NCBI RefSeq assembly: GCF_022682495.2
Contig: NC_071390.1
Span: 101,998,294-102,062,293 of the forward strand
Length of the DNA: 64,000 nucleotides
Direction: 5' to 3'
Source of the DNA: Desmodus rotundus
Taxonomy: Eukaryota > Chordata > Mammalia > Chiroptera > Phyllostomidae
Part shown: piece by piece, positions 11,622-23,395 of the stretch
How the letters are laid out: every line of letters begins with the position of its first letter
Numbering within the stretch: position 1 is the first letter of the stretch
Made by a program: the position numbers and the translations under genes
Notes under the pieces: model-generated
What the model was told of the DNA's origin: nothing
Database searches by the model: none
The model's input: the letters and a program-made list of their open reading frames with translations, nothing else

Positions 11622-12209
11622 GTGAGTAGTTTGTTAGGAAAAAGTAAGTCAGAACATCTGCAAATATTTCCTTATCCAAGTCAACTAATAAGCAATAAAT
11701 CCTTTTTAGTTACTGAATTACTGCTCTCTGGTTTCTGTATGCCAATAAATTTCATTGTTGTTTTTCATGAGGATGGAGATGTATATGCAGCCCAGAGAAA
11801 CAATAAGTAACTTCTATAGAGAAATAAATATTACAACTCACAGATTCCTCCACTGAGATCAACACATCAAATTTACATTCTTTGTTCCCTCATTTATAAA
11901 AAAAATTGAATTTGTATTGAAAAACACCCAGTAACTTTTGCTTCATCTTGTGATTATTTTGCCAAAAATCTCCATTTCCCCCTTTCTTCCTTTTATCCCA
12001 GTATGTGATTTCTCTTCCCAGCTTGTTTGCTTTTGAAAGGAGCAGCTGATCTCAGACCAGACTAAATGTTTTACTTGTGTTGCCTTATGCTGGCTCTGGT
12101 AGCTGCTGCAAGTATTTTACTCATCTGCCTTTGCTTTGGTGTTGCTAAGGCAAATATCTGTCTTGCGGAGGCGTTAGATTCATTTAAAACATGTTCTCTT
12201 TTTTTTTAG

Positions 12210-12326
12210 GATTATACTTACTCAGCTATTAAGAGTAGGCAGTTTCTTCACGTCTTTCATAGGAATTCAAAGCAACAGCATTTCGATGTGGTGCAATACA
12301 ACAAGTTAAAAGAAGATCTTGCTAAG
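12210..12326 (+). CDS. MCUB: MCUB coding exon (probably exon 7)
   Basis: The exon is 117 bp (39 codons), phase 0, with acceptor TTTTTTTAG and donor AAG/GTACTT. It begins DYTYSAIKSRQFLHVFHRNS and continues the matrix-facing segment after TM2, ending in KLKEDLAK. The match to the MCUb C-terminal region is close. Confidence 0.95.
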
Positions 12327-13689
12327 GTACTTACTGTAAACACAGCATCTTATAGCTGGTTTTGTTTGGGAGCCAAACTTAGTGTCAGGGAAATACAATT
12401 GGTGGCTTATCCTCACAGGTTAAATTTTCCATGTATTGTGGTTTGTTCAGTAAAATAGTTGACTTGTCTGATAGTCATTCCATATCCTACAGTTTTATTG
12501 TCTTCTGTGTTTGAAGTGGTGATAGCTTTAAATGTGTATGTGAAAAAGTCTTAAATGACTTTGAGATAGTAAAGTAATAGTTTTCAGTAGCAATCTATTT
12601 CTAGGTGAGTATTTGTTTTTAAGGAAAACAATCCAATGTCAAGCTCATTTGCAGATTTGTAACCTATTAAAAACATAAAGAATTTTAGGAAGGTAGACAC
12701 TGATCATCTTAAGCTCTCTAAAGGCATTTGCAAGTTTTTCTCCTTAAAAATAGAAAAATCAATATGGTTTTCCTCCTTTAATCTTTCCTGTCTGTCACAT
12801 GAGAAGTTGGAGGTGCTTAATGTCACTTGCCTATTATATGCCATTAGAAAGTGGGGAAACCGGGGTCTGAAACCAAGTTTGTCTCTGGGGCCTGTTTCTT
12901 AGGCAGCTTTTATCTCTGGCCTCCCAGCGGACTCATTAGCTTGTTCAAATAGTGACTTCTCCATGTGTAACTAGATTTTAAATTTCTCTTAGTAATTTTA
13001 TAAGAAAAAATGTTCAGGTAAAAATATCTTCCATTGCTCAATGTATACTCATTTAATAGACAGTAATGATCATATATTTTGATATCTGCACCTTCTCAAC
13101 TACCCATTCCTCAATTAAAAAAGAAATTACTAAAATTAAATTTGTAACCCAAAATTGGAGTTGAAGAGATTTAAAAGATTTCTTTTAATTTCATATACTC
13201 AGTACTTAGGAGAAATACACTGATGGGTTTTAAAGGAGAAATACAATCATGCATTTTTTTTTTAAATTTCGGGGATAGTCTTCTATTGAATGATCCAACC
13301 CAGGAGGGCTAAGGGATGTTTCCAACTAGTGTATAGCACTGGGCATTTAAGACTTAAAGCAGTACTCTGTGAGGTATTATTTTTTTAAGGTAATAAAGTT
13401 GAGAAAAGAGAAGCTGACAGGTTATGGAGTGGGTTTTGTTTTGTTTTGTTTTCATTTGAACTGGAAAAACCATTATAAAGCGGGAAACTAACATAGCAAG
13501 AACTATAAGGATCTATTAGAAACCTTACATTCACCTTTTAAGAAAGGATCCACTAAATCGAGACATCCCGGCATTGGTCCCTGGAAGTTTGGAGTCCGGA
13601 CTGACCTAAGGAGACGTTTCCTCTCCAGCAGGCGTGCTGACGTTTCCTCTGCCCTCTGACCAGGGACGTTTTCTTCTTCTCATTGACAG
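12327..13689. other. Last MCUB intron, nothing recognised
   Basis: AT-rich unique-looking sequence without repeats that I can name. It ends in a pyrimidine-rich tract and CAG before the terminal exon. Confidence 0.45.
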
Positions 13690-13767
13690 GCTAAAGAGTC
13701 CCTGCACCGGCTGCGTCGCTCTCTGTATTTGCCAACACAAGTAGAGGAACTCAATGAAAAGAACTAA
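13690..13767 (+). CDS. MCUB: MCUB terminal coding exon (probably exon 8)
   Basis: The acceptor is CATTGACAG. The exon encodes 25 residues from AKESLHRLRRS to VEELNEKN, followed by TAA at 13765-13767. The VEELNEKN terminus is typical of MCUb. The middle of the exon (HRLRRSLYLPT) looks less conserved than the ends. Confidence 0.93.
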   Translation, partial: AKESLHRLRRSLYLPTQVEELNEKN

Positions 13768-13883
13768 TCTTACATTTTTAAGTGTCACTGAATTTTTCCA
13801 TTATGTGTTGATTTTGCAACTTAGAAACTGGAACTTTTTGAGTCTCATAGCATTTGAATTTGACTGTTTTAGTATCTTTTGTT

Positions 13884-13889
13884 AATAAA
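13884..13889 (+). terminator. Candidate MCUB polyadenylation signal AATAAA
   Basis: A canonical AATAAA lies 117 bp after the MCUB stop codon and is the first one downstream. It would give a short 3' UTR. No transcript evidence is available here, so longer 3' ends are possible. Confidence 0.5.
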
Positions 13890-14154
13890 AAAATGCTTGT
13901 CAAACACACATATTCTTGGGAGTTCTCATTGGAGATGTTTGGTTTGTGGATTTTCACTACTTCTTGAGGTTTAATGCTGGAAGGAGCTTCGTTGCCTCCA
14001 CCCAAATCAAAGCGGCTGCTGGTGCAGTTTGGCGCTCAGGCTAGGAATCCTCGTCAGCCTGTCCAGTGTCAGTTGCCTGTGAGGACGGGAAATGGTCGGT
14101 GTGCTTCGCAGTCATCGTTCTAGCCTTCACTTCAAATCATCTTGTCACTAATTT

Positions 14155-14285
14155 CTTTTTAAAAAATTGTTTTTATTTTAGTTACAGTATAATATACTAG
14201 TTTCAGGTGTACAGCATAGTATTTCAATGTTTTTGTACCTCATGAAGTGATCACAATAAGTCTAATAACCATCTGTCACTGTATA
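14155..14285 (-). mobile_element. L1 3'-end fragment, antisense
   Basis: TAGTTTCAGGTGTACAGCAT and AATAAGTCTAATAACCATCT are typical of the antisense end of L1M elements. Confidence 0.65.
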
Positions 14286-14379
14286 TTCATTTTAAATACA
14301 TAGTAGTTGGAAGATTTTTATCATTAAGTATAGCTAAAATTGTTATAAAATGTCATTTGAAATGTTTCATCTTAGCTAG

Positions 14380-14830
14380 TGTTTCTGGAAATAGATACTA
14401 TTTATCATATGTTGTCAGATACTGGACTTAGGTGCTTTACATATGTATTACCTGTAATCCTATGAGGTAGCTATATTTTAAAAAGATTTCATTTATCTAT
14501 ATTTAAAAAGAGGGGAAGGGAAGGAGAAAGGGAAGGAGAGAAACATCAATGGGAGAGAGAAACGGCTCAGTTGCTTCTCATACACAACCCAGACTGGGGA
14601 CCAAACCCACAACCCAGGTGTGTGCCCTGACCAGGAATTGAACCCATGACCTTTTGCCTTGTGTAACAACACCCAGCCAACTGAGCCACACCAGTCGGGG
14701 CAGAGGTAGCTATTTTTTTGGTAGCTTTCCAATTTAATAATAAGGAAATGAGGCACACAGAGGTTAATTTGCCCAAGTGCACATAGTTGGAAGATTTAAC
14801 CATCAACTCATAACAGGTCACAAATCTTTG
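14380..14830 (-). repeat. MIR-type SINE, antisense, split by a bat SINE
   Basis: The left part ends CCTGTAATCCTATGAGGTAG. The right part resumes with AAGGAAATGAGGCACACAGA and AATTTGCCCAAG. The two halves are contiguous MIR sequence interrupted by the SINE at 14475-14702. Confidence 0.8.
14475..14702 (-). mobile_element. VES-type SINE, antisense, inserted in MIR
   Basis: The SINE body is flanked by GAGGTAGCTAT at 14464-14474 and 14703-14713, an exact 11-bp target duplication inside the older MIR. The head complement reads CCACACCAGTCGGGGC. Confidence 0.93.
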
Positions 14831-15880
14831 TAAATTTTCAACTAATGGTATTTGATCTATTATCTAAGATTTCACCAATTCAGCATTTGACAAGGGTGCT
14901 TAAAACAAACAGAAGGCCCCCAGTGTTTTCAGAGTGTATCTTGAGTCAAGTCAGATTCAGACATCCTTACACCGTAACTACAACACAGTGATCACTTGCT
15001 ATTTGTATCAGTATCTCCGTAACACGGAGATTCTGAATTAGCCATATATTAGTGTTTTATTACTAAGCTAAGAGTATGCACTTATACGCTTTTATAATGA
15101 ATATCACCAGGTTAAGTATTACAAGAACTTGAAATTGGGGTTTCCAGACCCCAATTTTAGTGCATGTGCACACGCTTTCCTACATAACAATTCTCGAACA
15201 AAAGCAGGGTTTCTGAGAATTCAGCTCAATTCTGACACTGTCTGCCTGGAGATGGAATGCGACTCCATGAGCTACAAGGGGCGGAGTGCCACAGACTTCC
15301 CTGTGCTTCATATGCCAGTTGCAAGCCCAGATGATCACCTGTGCTTCTGACCACGTAGCTGTACATCAGAAGTTTGGCAGACGCCTCCTCTGGTTAGACT
15401 AATTTGCTAGAGCAGCTCACACAACTCAGGAAAACCCAATTACTCACTAAATTATCAACTTATTAAAAAGGATATTAAAGGATACACATCAACAGCCAGA
15501 TGAAGAGGTAAATGGGTTGACATGCACACCAAGGAGCTCTGTCCGCACGGAGTTTGGGGCCCAACGTGGCGATGAGACAGGTTAGTAAGCCACGACAAGT
15601 GGAGTAGGGAGACTGAGACAGTTAAACAGCCCAGCAGCTGACAGCCAGATAGTAAACAGCAAAATCCTATCTTCCCTAAACAAAGACACTTGGGAGATGG
15701 TTTACACTTCTTCCCACCCAGAGGGTAAATAGCTTAGATCGCCCCACTTAGGGAGATGGATACCAGAAATCCAATTAGTGCCATTTGTGCCAATCATGCC
15801 CAAGGGTGGTTGAAATCTGGAGAATAAATCTGATACTCTATTGAGATTGTCCTCTAAACTTTAGAAAACAGATAAGAACC
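14831..15880. other. Intergenic, MCUB-CASP6; possible old repeat, no gene
   Basis: Around 15395-15510 the strings GAGCAGCTCACACAACTCAG and GGATATTAAAGGATACACAT recall a dispersed mammalian repeat, but I cannot assign the family. No exon-like motif is seen. Confidence 0.4.
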
Positions 15881-16270
15881 CTCAAGCACTATGAATTTTG
15901 GGAGCCTGCCCGTGACTTTCTCCCCTCTCAGGCATGCTAAAGGACCCCACTTATAACCAGGGGAGCAGTGGGCAGCGGCAGCTCGTCCTGGTCCTAGCCC
16001 TGGAACCTGTCTCCAGTGACCCCTTTTCCCTGACTTTACTGTGAGCGAAGAGCAGCAGCCCCACCTTGGCTCACTCCTTTGCTGTAACGTTCCTAGAGGG
16101 CAAAAACAGAGCGCCGCCTAGGCTCTTGTTGCTTCTCCCTAAGCCCTCCTTTGTTTCACTGTCCCAGCTGTAATAAATGCACTCTCAGTCACCTCGGGTT
16201 GGGTTGTGAAATCTTTCCTGCACAAAGCCAAGAACCCACACACTACCAGTGGGCCCGAGGCAGACGCGCT
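15880..16270 (+). mobile_element. Retroviral-type LTR, 3' part, sense
   Basis: AGCTGTAATAAATGCACTCT with downstream CAAGAACCCACACACTACC has the AATAAA plus R/U5 layout of ERV1 LTRs. There is no adjoining gag, pol or env sequence. Confidence 0.55.
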
Positions 16271-17138
16271 CTGGGCTTGTTCGCTTTCCAGTGAAAGTGG
16301 CACCTAGAAGCCTTCTGCTTCTCCAGTGTGAAAGGCCTCCCCCTAAAAGGCCAAATAACTTGTCCGCTGGGTTTTTATGGAGGCTCTTCCAGCAACCAAC
16401 CCCACCCTTGGGGTGGATCCAAAAGTCATTCATTTACATAACAAAACACCTTTATCACTTTCTACACTTAGGAAATTCCAAAGGTTCTGGGAGCTGTGAG
16501 AATGAAGACGAATATAATCACAATATTGCGACAGGCCCTTCTGACATGTTCTGCCTTTAAGGAACTCTATTCCCAGGAAGAGACAAAACCATCGTACAGT
16601 GCAAGTGAAGAGAAACCAGTTAGAAAGGTGGGCCTTGCCTCTTGGGTGGAATTTGGAATGAAGAAGGGCTTCTCAGGCAAAATATAACAAGTGGTGGGAG
16701 GAGGCCAGAAGCGGCTCTTGGCTGTGTTTTGGTGGGATACGTCTCTAACCAGAACTGAGCACATACAATGAAAAGATTTCTTGAAGGTTGAACTGGGGAG
16801 TTGGGGTCAGAAAATGGAGGTGGGATTCTGGACTTAACATGAAGACTTCAAAGTAAATCAAGTGTGGGATAGAAAGTGTGTGGTTTGGGGTCAGGCAGGT
16901 TCTGAAATTTACTCGCTGAAGATACTAGCCAAATAACCTGCCCTCATCAAAATAATTATAATACCATTGACTTTAATGAGAATAAAGTGATGCACCTGTC
17001 ACAATGCCAAGAATAACACCTGGCTCGTACTAGGTACCCAACAAACATAGGGGGAAGGCCTATGGCACTTTCAGGGGCAGCGCTGGGGATAGTCTAGTTG
17101 CAGAAAGCATGTGGCTACTGGATTCTTGCACACGGTCT
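16271..17138. other. Intergenic, nothing recognised
   Basis: Open frames up to about 100 codons on both strands have no recognisable motif. The segment ends at the target duplication of the first HAL1. Confidence 0.4.
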
Positions 17139-17155
17139 AAAGGAAAATCTGGGAA

Positions 17156-19664
17156 TTTCCAGTTAAGATGGCAGCGTAAGCAGACATGGCTCACCTCTTC
17201 ACACAACCACATCAAAATTACAAGTAAAAAATAGAACCACCATCACTCAGAACCGTCAGAAATCAAGGTGAGTGAAAGTCTGACAACTACGGAATTAAAG
17301 AAACTGCATACTGCATCCATCCAGACTGGTAGGAGGGGTGCAGACACGGAACGGGCTGGTCCCTCACCCACCTGTGGTGGATAAAGATTCAGGAGGGATA
17401 TCTTGGGAACAAGGAGTTGCCACCGCACACCAGGCTCCCCAGCCCAGGATCCCAGTATCAGGAAGATAAGTCCCCACAACATCTAGCTGCAAAAACCAGC
17501 GGGGATTGAGTCAGTGGAAGAAACTGCTGCAAGCAGTTCCTCTTAAAGAACCCACACAGGGACTCACCTACTCAGACTCACTCCCTCTGGGCTCCAGCAC
17601 CGAGGAGGCAGCTTGAAGGGCACCAGTGGTATACAAGGAGAAACTGAAGTGTCCGGCATTAAGGCAAGCAGAGGCCATTGTCCCTTTTCTAAACTCTCCC
17701 CCCACAGAGCCTGCAAGCTAGTGCCGTACCTCCATCAACCTGGCTAAAAGTGTTCGACCTGTCTTGGAGATCCCCAGAGACTCTGCCCCGCCCAAATTAT
17801 AGGCCCGCACAAGCTGTTTTCCCATATGAAGGGCTGATCTGGGCTCCTGCTTCACAACTTCCTAAATTCTCTCAAACAAGCAGCAACTGGCCTCAGTAAG
17901 CCCACGCCTGGCACTAGTAGCAGCCAGCCTAGGTGCACAGCTTGTCTTTATCTGGGAATCTCCAAGCCCAGCACAGTGGCAGCCATCTCAGCTTACTTTA
18001 TAGCTCAGGCAGGGTGACCTCCGGCAAAACATAGGTGAGGGCTGAACTTACCCTGCACTGCCTGGGCAATTCCATAGCCTGCACACCCAGTGGACAGCTA
18101 CAGACCACATCAGAGCACCACCATCCTGCCTCTGCACAGCTGATCCTATATGAAAGGGTGGAGGTTGGTGGTCAGTGGTCACAGCCAGTCTTTGCAACTG
18201 ACTGGCCTGGACAAATCACTCTCATTGACCTGCCAACAGCAAGCAAGGCTCAACTACGAGAGGAGGATGTACACAGGCAACATGAAGGGCACTCCCTGAA
18301 TACCCAGCTTGAGTGATAGGGGAAAGTGGACCCTACAGGACCCCTACTACATTAAGCCACACTAGCAAGACAAGGAGTCAAAGCAGCTCTACCTAATACA
18401 CAGAAACAAACACAGGAGGCTGCCAAAATGAGGAGACAAAGAAACATGGCCTGAATGAAAGAACAAATCATAACTCCAGAAAAAAAGCTAAATGAAATGG
18501 AGGTAAGGAATCTATCAGATGCAGAGCTGAAAACGTTGGTTACAAAGATGCTTAAGGAACTTAGTGAGGACCTCAAAAGCATAAAACAGTCCCAGTCAGA
18601 AACAAAGGATACACTAATTGAAATGACATTTTACAGGGAAACAACAGTAGATTGGATGAAACCAAGAACTAAATCAGTGACTTAGAACATAAGGGGAAAA
18701 AGAAAAAAAAAAAAACAAGCAATCAGAAGAACAAGAAGAAGACAATCCCCAAAAATGAGGATAGTATAAGTAGCCTCTGGGAGAACTTTAAGCAGTCGGA
18801 CATTCGCGCCACAGGGGTACCAGGAGAAGAGAAAGAAGAAGAAATTAGAAATCTATTCGAAAAAATAATGATGGAAAACTTCCCCAATTTAGTGAAGGAA
18901 ATAGACATGCAAGTCGAGGAAGCAGAGTCCCAATTATGATGGATGCAAAGAGCCCCACTCCAAGACACGTCATTATTAAAATGCCAAAGTTAAAGATAAA
19001 GAGAGAATCTTAAAAGCAGCAAGAGAAAAGCAGTTAGTTATCTACAGGGGAGTTCCCATAAGACCGTCAGCTGATTTCTCAAAAGAAACTTGCAGGCTAG
19101 AAGGGAATGGCAAGAAATATTCAAAGGCATAAAAAGCAGGGACCTACAGTCAAGATTGCTCTACCCAGCAAAGCTGTCACTAGGGTCAAAGGGCTGATAA
19201 AGAGCTTCCCAGACAAGAAAAAAACTAAAGGAGCTCAGCATCACCAAACCATTATTATATGAAATGTTAAAGGGACTCATTTAAGAAAAAGATCAAAACT
19301 ATGAACAATAAAATGGTAATAAATACATATCTATCAAAAATTGAATCTAAAAAACAAACTTAGCAAACAAGAACAGAGACAGAATCATGGATATGGAGAG
19401 CATTTTGATGATTACCAGATGGGAGGGGCTTGTGAAGAGGTGAGGGTATTATGAAGGACAAATAGGTGGTTACAGAATAGCCATGGGAATGTGAAGTACA
19501 GCATAGGAAATGGAGCAGCCAAAGAACTTTACGCATGAGCCATGGACATGACCAAAGGTGGAGGAATTGCCTGAGGGAGCGGGGGTGCCTGGTGGCAGGG
19601 GGCTAAGGGAGAAAAATCAGGACAACTGTAATAGCATAAACAATAAGATATAATTTTAAAAAAT
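17156..19664 (+). mobile_element. HAL1-type half-LINE, near full length (copy 1)
   Basis: The element begins TTTCCAGTTAAGATGGCAGC. It has a ~1.3-kb 5' UTR, a decayed L1-type ORF1 and a 3' UTR ending AATAGCATAAACAATAAGAT plus an A-rich tail. No ORF2 (endonuclease or reverse transcriptase) follows ORF1, which defines HAL1. A 17-bp duplication with two mismatches flanks it (AAAGGAAAATCTGGGAA at 17139-17155 and AAAGGAGAACCTGGGAA at 19665-19681), so the 5' end is intact. Confidence 0.85.
18428..19284 (+). pseudogene. HAL1 ORF1p pseudogene (copy 1)
   Basis: L1 ORF1 protein is an RNA-binding chaperone. It starts at an ATG at 18428, but a TGA follows eight codons later. The coiled-coil region reads LNEMEVRNLSDAELKTLVTK and LKELSEDLKSIKQSQSE. 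Further on, in other frames, come FPNLVKEIDMQ and the C-terminal SADFSKET/LYPAKLS region. The end is ATT TAA at 19282-19284. Stops and frameshifts rule out a product. Confidence 0.8.
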
Positions 19665-19714
19665 AAAGGAGAACCTGGGAAGATGGGCTAAAGTAGAGCA
19701 GGAGCTGGCAAACC

Positions 19715-19910
19715 TGTGCTTATTTTTGTAAAAAAAAATGTTATTGAAACACAGCTATGCTCATTTATGTATTGACTATGGCTGTTTTCGCACTATAGCA
19801 GCAGAGCCGACTGGTGGTAATAGAAACAGTGTAGCCCGCCAAGCCTAACATATTTTACCATCTGGCTCTGCAGAAGAATTTTGCTGACCCCTGAACGAGA
19901 CAATTATCAA
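19715..19910 (+). repeat. hAT-type MER element relic
   Basis: GAGCTGGCAAACCTGTGCTT, AAACACAGCTATGCTCATTT, TTTCGCACTATAGCAGCAGA and TTTGCTGACCCCTGAACG match an old, widespread non-autonomous hAT repeat. The ends are inverted (GGCAAAC / TGCTGACCC). Confidence 0.6.
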
Positions 19911-21076
19911 AGAATACTCCTATGTTTTTAGGGCTTCAGAAAATTAGTCATGTGAAAAGAAAATTCTTAGTAAAGATAGCTTCCTTTGATTTGAATCTTC
20001 CTACTTTACAAAGTAAAATAAAAAGTTTAATTCTTAGTCTTCAGAGAAGGAGCTGTGCGTCACACTGTACTTTGTGACAAACTGATTTCTGACGACTGAG
20101 GGGACAACAGCTTGGCGATAACAGGCAGGACACTGTGACCTTTTTAAGATTTAAAATGTAGTTTCTTCACATGGCACATGTCATTTAGGTGAAACTTTAG
20201 AGATCAGTTATTTTAAAAGAAACAGCATATGATCTTTCTACTCATGTTGCAAGCTGTTAGTCCAAATGGACTGAAAACAAAGTTAAAGGAATCCAAACAC
20301 ATTCCATGTTAATTTCATCACAAAAGGACTGTATTATTCTGAGACAGCTGCTTTATACAGGATTCAGTCGTGTCCCCATTGCTTCCACAGTCTCAGATAG
20401 GATGGCATTTTGGTGCCCAGATTTGTAGATAGCAAGGTCACTACATCTGAACAAGAGGACTGCATTCAAATAAACCCTTTGACTGACCATATTCAAGGAA
20501 GAAAAAACTTTTTTTAAGAGCTTTTTAACTATATCAGCTAATTTCTCTCAGTTCACCAGAACTGTGTAACCTTTGCCTACAAGGCGAGGCCAGTGTTCTG
20601 AAGTTGAACGGGAGCGTTTTCGTCATCATTAGTTCTTGAAGGTAGAGGCATGGCAACGGCGAGACCTGTGGAGAGTTAAAGGAAGGTAAAGTGTCCAACC
20701 GGCAGCGGAGCCCCTTTCGTGGCCTTGCAAGTAGCACCTACTTTTTCACGAACAGGAGAGTCTTGAGAGTGGGCCTGATGACCGCTGGGCGCTGAGCAGC
20801 GACCTGACATGGAAGATCCTGGCAGAATGAAATTTTGCCAGTGTTTAGCCCATGAAGAATTAACTGTTTATGTTTCTTCCTCGAATGCCATGTAATAGTT
20901 CTTGAAGGCTGATTATTTTAAGTGAGAGTTAAAGTCATATGAAAATGACATTTCATATGTAGAATGTATGACAAAAACAAGTCTGTAAATCACATAAATG
21001 AATAGAGATGTGAATTAGAAAAAATTGATAAAATATTAATTATAAAGTGAAAACTAATTCTTGCGTTTAAAAAATG
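19911..21076. other. Intergenic beyond CASP6 3' end, nothing recognised
   Basis: No gene motif or repeat is identified. Part of it could be CASP6 3' UTR if a more distal polyadenylation site is used. Confidence 0.4.
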
Positions 21077-21082
21077 TTTATT
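21077..21082 (-). terminator. Candidate CASP6 polyadenylation signal
   Basis: TTTATT on the plus strand is AATAAA on the CASP6 strand, about 305 bp after the stop codon. It is the first canonical hexamer I see downstream of the stop. The assignment is an inference from position only. Confidence 0.45.
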
Positions 21083-21386
21083 AAAAATTGTACAAAATAC
21101 AAGTTAAATCAGCCAGATATTTAACGTAACCTCACAACTTACAAAAATCAAGTATTAAAATGCTTATGGATTTTTTTTTATAGAAATTCCCTGAGGATTT
21201 TGTTTCTATGTCTATCAAACCCTTTCACCGTGTCCAATATGAACTATTTTTTAAAAAAGTTCTCTCATTAAACCTTAAAACATTTTAAATTGCTATACAT
21301 TAAGCTTTAATCTAGTGATACTTATATTGTTTTCAAAAACAGGGAAATCTATTTTGAATACAAATACATGTAACAAAATAGCCTTA

Positions 21387-21622
21387 TTATGATTTCGGAA
21401 AGAAATGCAGCTTTTTAGTTAGCATGGAGGCAAAGCAGGGGACCTGCTTCTTTCCAATTGCACTTAGGTCTTTGCAAAAGTCCACTCGGCGCTGAGAAAC
21501 TTTCCTATTCACCAGTGTGAGGAGTTCTGTGAACTCTAAGGAGGAGCCGAATTTTCTCAGCATCTCACACAAGTCTTGAATGTACCAAGAGCCATTCACA
21601 GTTTCCCGATGAGAATAATAAC
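21387..21622 (-). CDS. CASP6: CASP6 terminal coding exon 7 (small subunit)
   Basis: The acceptor is CTTTTTTAG. The exon encodes [18 protein letters not shown], including Arg220, and then [15 protein letters not shown] with Ser257, a known inhibitory phosphorylation site. Cys264 and Cys277 are also kept. The reading frame ends FFPKS with TAA at 21389-21387, where the human protein adds an Asn. Confidence 0.96.
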
Positions 21623-22303
21623 CTAAAAAAGACAGGAGGAAAACGGACAGTGAAGTTTTCTGGCTTTCAGTTACTGTGACTAGAAACACCTGTATAACTC
21701 ACTGTTACAGAAGTATAAATTCTCATAAAACCTTGGAGAAGACTAAAGTGTATGCATGATACAGTTTTTACATTTTCCTCTGTCGACTGTTCTCGTGGGA
21801 AAAGGGATTAATTCTATATAGTTCAATAAAAATGGGGTTAATTTTACTTAGTTTTCTCCATTACCTAAACATTTCCAAGATAATAGTAGCCAAGTAATGA
21901 TTTTGCGAAGAGATTAGAAAGAACGAAAACATAAAATTACTTACTGCAAACAAAAAACAAAGAACAATCATCATCAAATAGTTTTCAACAAAGGTCCCCG
22001 TGAGTGTGACAACGATGACACCATCACCACCAGTAATTTCTAGCAGGCGGCTAATATTCAGTACAACTAGACTTGTCGTTTTTAGACTTTTAGTTCTCAG
22101 GGGTGATTTCTCTATAAGGTATTTTCACATCTTCATGTCTCTCTCTCTGCCGTGTGATCAAAGGAATCTATTCTAGGCCTGTGAGCTTCTGGACCAAATC
22201 ACCATGTCCTAATAGAAAGACCTGCTCCAAATCAAGCCCAGGTGACACCTACAGGAATTGGGCCAGGAAAGCCAATTCCAGGTTTGTATCGGACACCACA
22301 CAC

Positions 22304-22463
22304 CTTCTGCAACAGAGTAACACATGAGGAAGTCTGCTCCAGCAGGCAGGGTGTACACGGAGGCCGCATCCACCTCGGTGACGTTGACTTCCGGTTTGTT
22401 TGTGCGATGATCCACCACATCCAAAGGAATGACTGGCACGTCGTGCTGGTTCCCCCGACAAGC
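22304..22463 (-). CDS. CASP6: CASP6 coding exon 6 (catalytic Cys163 and linker)
   Basis: The exon is 160 bp, from acceptor CTCGTAG to donor GAAG/GTGTGT. It starts [18 protein letters not shown], giving catalytic Cys163 in QACRG. The intersubunit linker carries DVVD179 and TEVD193, the two self-processing sites, with [10 protein letters not shown] between them. [12 protein letters not shown] begins the small subunit. The linker between the two sites looks the most divergent part relative to the human protein. Confidence 0.96.
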
Positions 22464-22999
22464 CTACGAGACGGGGAGAAAAGCCACCTCCTTTACTTAC
22501 CTACTCTTTTCTTCCTGACGCTTAACGCTTACAGCGGATGTATAATTCAGTACACCTTTGTGTTAACATCAACGGAAGCCAGGTTATAGGCACTTCAAAA
22601 ACAAAGCACTCAGGTTAAGAGCAGACTAAAGCGGACAGTTTTTTCCTACTTACATTTTCTTTCAATGTTTTAAAAATACCAGCATCCTCATGGCTACACT
22701 AAATTCTGTTGTTTGTAAGGTACACCATAGAGGACAAAGCTTCTGTGGTTTAAAAATTCCTTACAGGTAAACGATATCACAGCACCAAGAGTCACCCTTT
22801 CTTTTAAAAAGCTAGAGTATTTGCCTAAATGTTTCCATTTAGTCAGAGATGTTCCCAGATCGAGTTTTCCTTGCCTACCTGCTGCCACACACTGCTCAGA
22901 ATGACAACACCTGACCTGAGAGGACAAACAGCAACGCACCTTCTTCCTTTTGCTCCTACTTGAACGTGAGGTCTCATTCTTAGCCGCTAGTTCTGACTC

Positions 23000-23395
23000 A
23001 CACAAAGGCTAATGTCGATTTTGTCCCTCCCTTTCCAAAGTGTGTATGATGAAGTCCTAACCCCCAGTACCTCAAACATGACTGTATTGGGAGATTTGGG
23101 TGTTTAAAGACATAATTAAGGTAAAACGAGGGCATCAGGGTGGCCCCTAATCCACTCTGACCGGTGTCCTTAGAAGAAGAGATTAGGACAGACACCCAGG
23201 AAAGAGCAGGAGAAGATAAAAGGATAAGACAGTCAGTCTACTAGAGCCAACGGGAGAGGCCACAGGAGAAATCAACCCTGTTAACACCACAACCTCAGAC
23301 TTCTCCAAAACTTGTAAGAAAATAAATTGCTGTTGTTCAAGCCACCCAGTCTGCACACTTTGTTCTGGCAGCCATAGTAAATTAACATGGTGACC
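23000..23395 (+). mobile_element. MaLR (MLT1/MST-like) LTR, sense, in CASP6 intron
   Basis: GTGTATGATGAAGTCCTAAC, CCAGTACCTCAAACATGACT and the end TGTTCAAGCCACCCAGTCTG, then TGGCAGCCATAGTAAATTAA, are diagnostic of ERVL-MaLR LTRs. It lies antisense to CASP6, in the intron between exons 6 and 5. Confidence 0.8.

Larger units (their letters stand above)
1707..13889 (+). other. MCUB: MCUB gene, 3' part (five terminal coding exons)
   Basis: MCUb is the paralogue of the mitochondrial calcium uniporter pore subunit. It sits in the inner mitochondrial membrane, joins MCU oligomers and lowers calcium uptake. Five exons at 1707-1811, 9289-9449, 11418-11621, 12210-12326 and 13690-13767 all have AG/GT borders and join in one open frame. 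They encode about 221 residues, which would be roughly residues 116-336 of a 336-residue protein. The N-terminal exons (transit peptide and first part of the matrix domain) lie left of the window. Domain order: matrix-domain end, coiled coil, TM1, WDIMEP selectivity-filter motif, TM2, C-terminal coiled coil. MCUb rather than MCU is indicated by LAWLTWWVYSWDIMEP, with W and V where MCU has R and E. The frame shows no lesion. The first bases of the window are intron. Confidence 0.96.
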
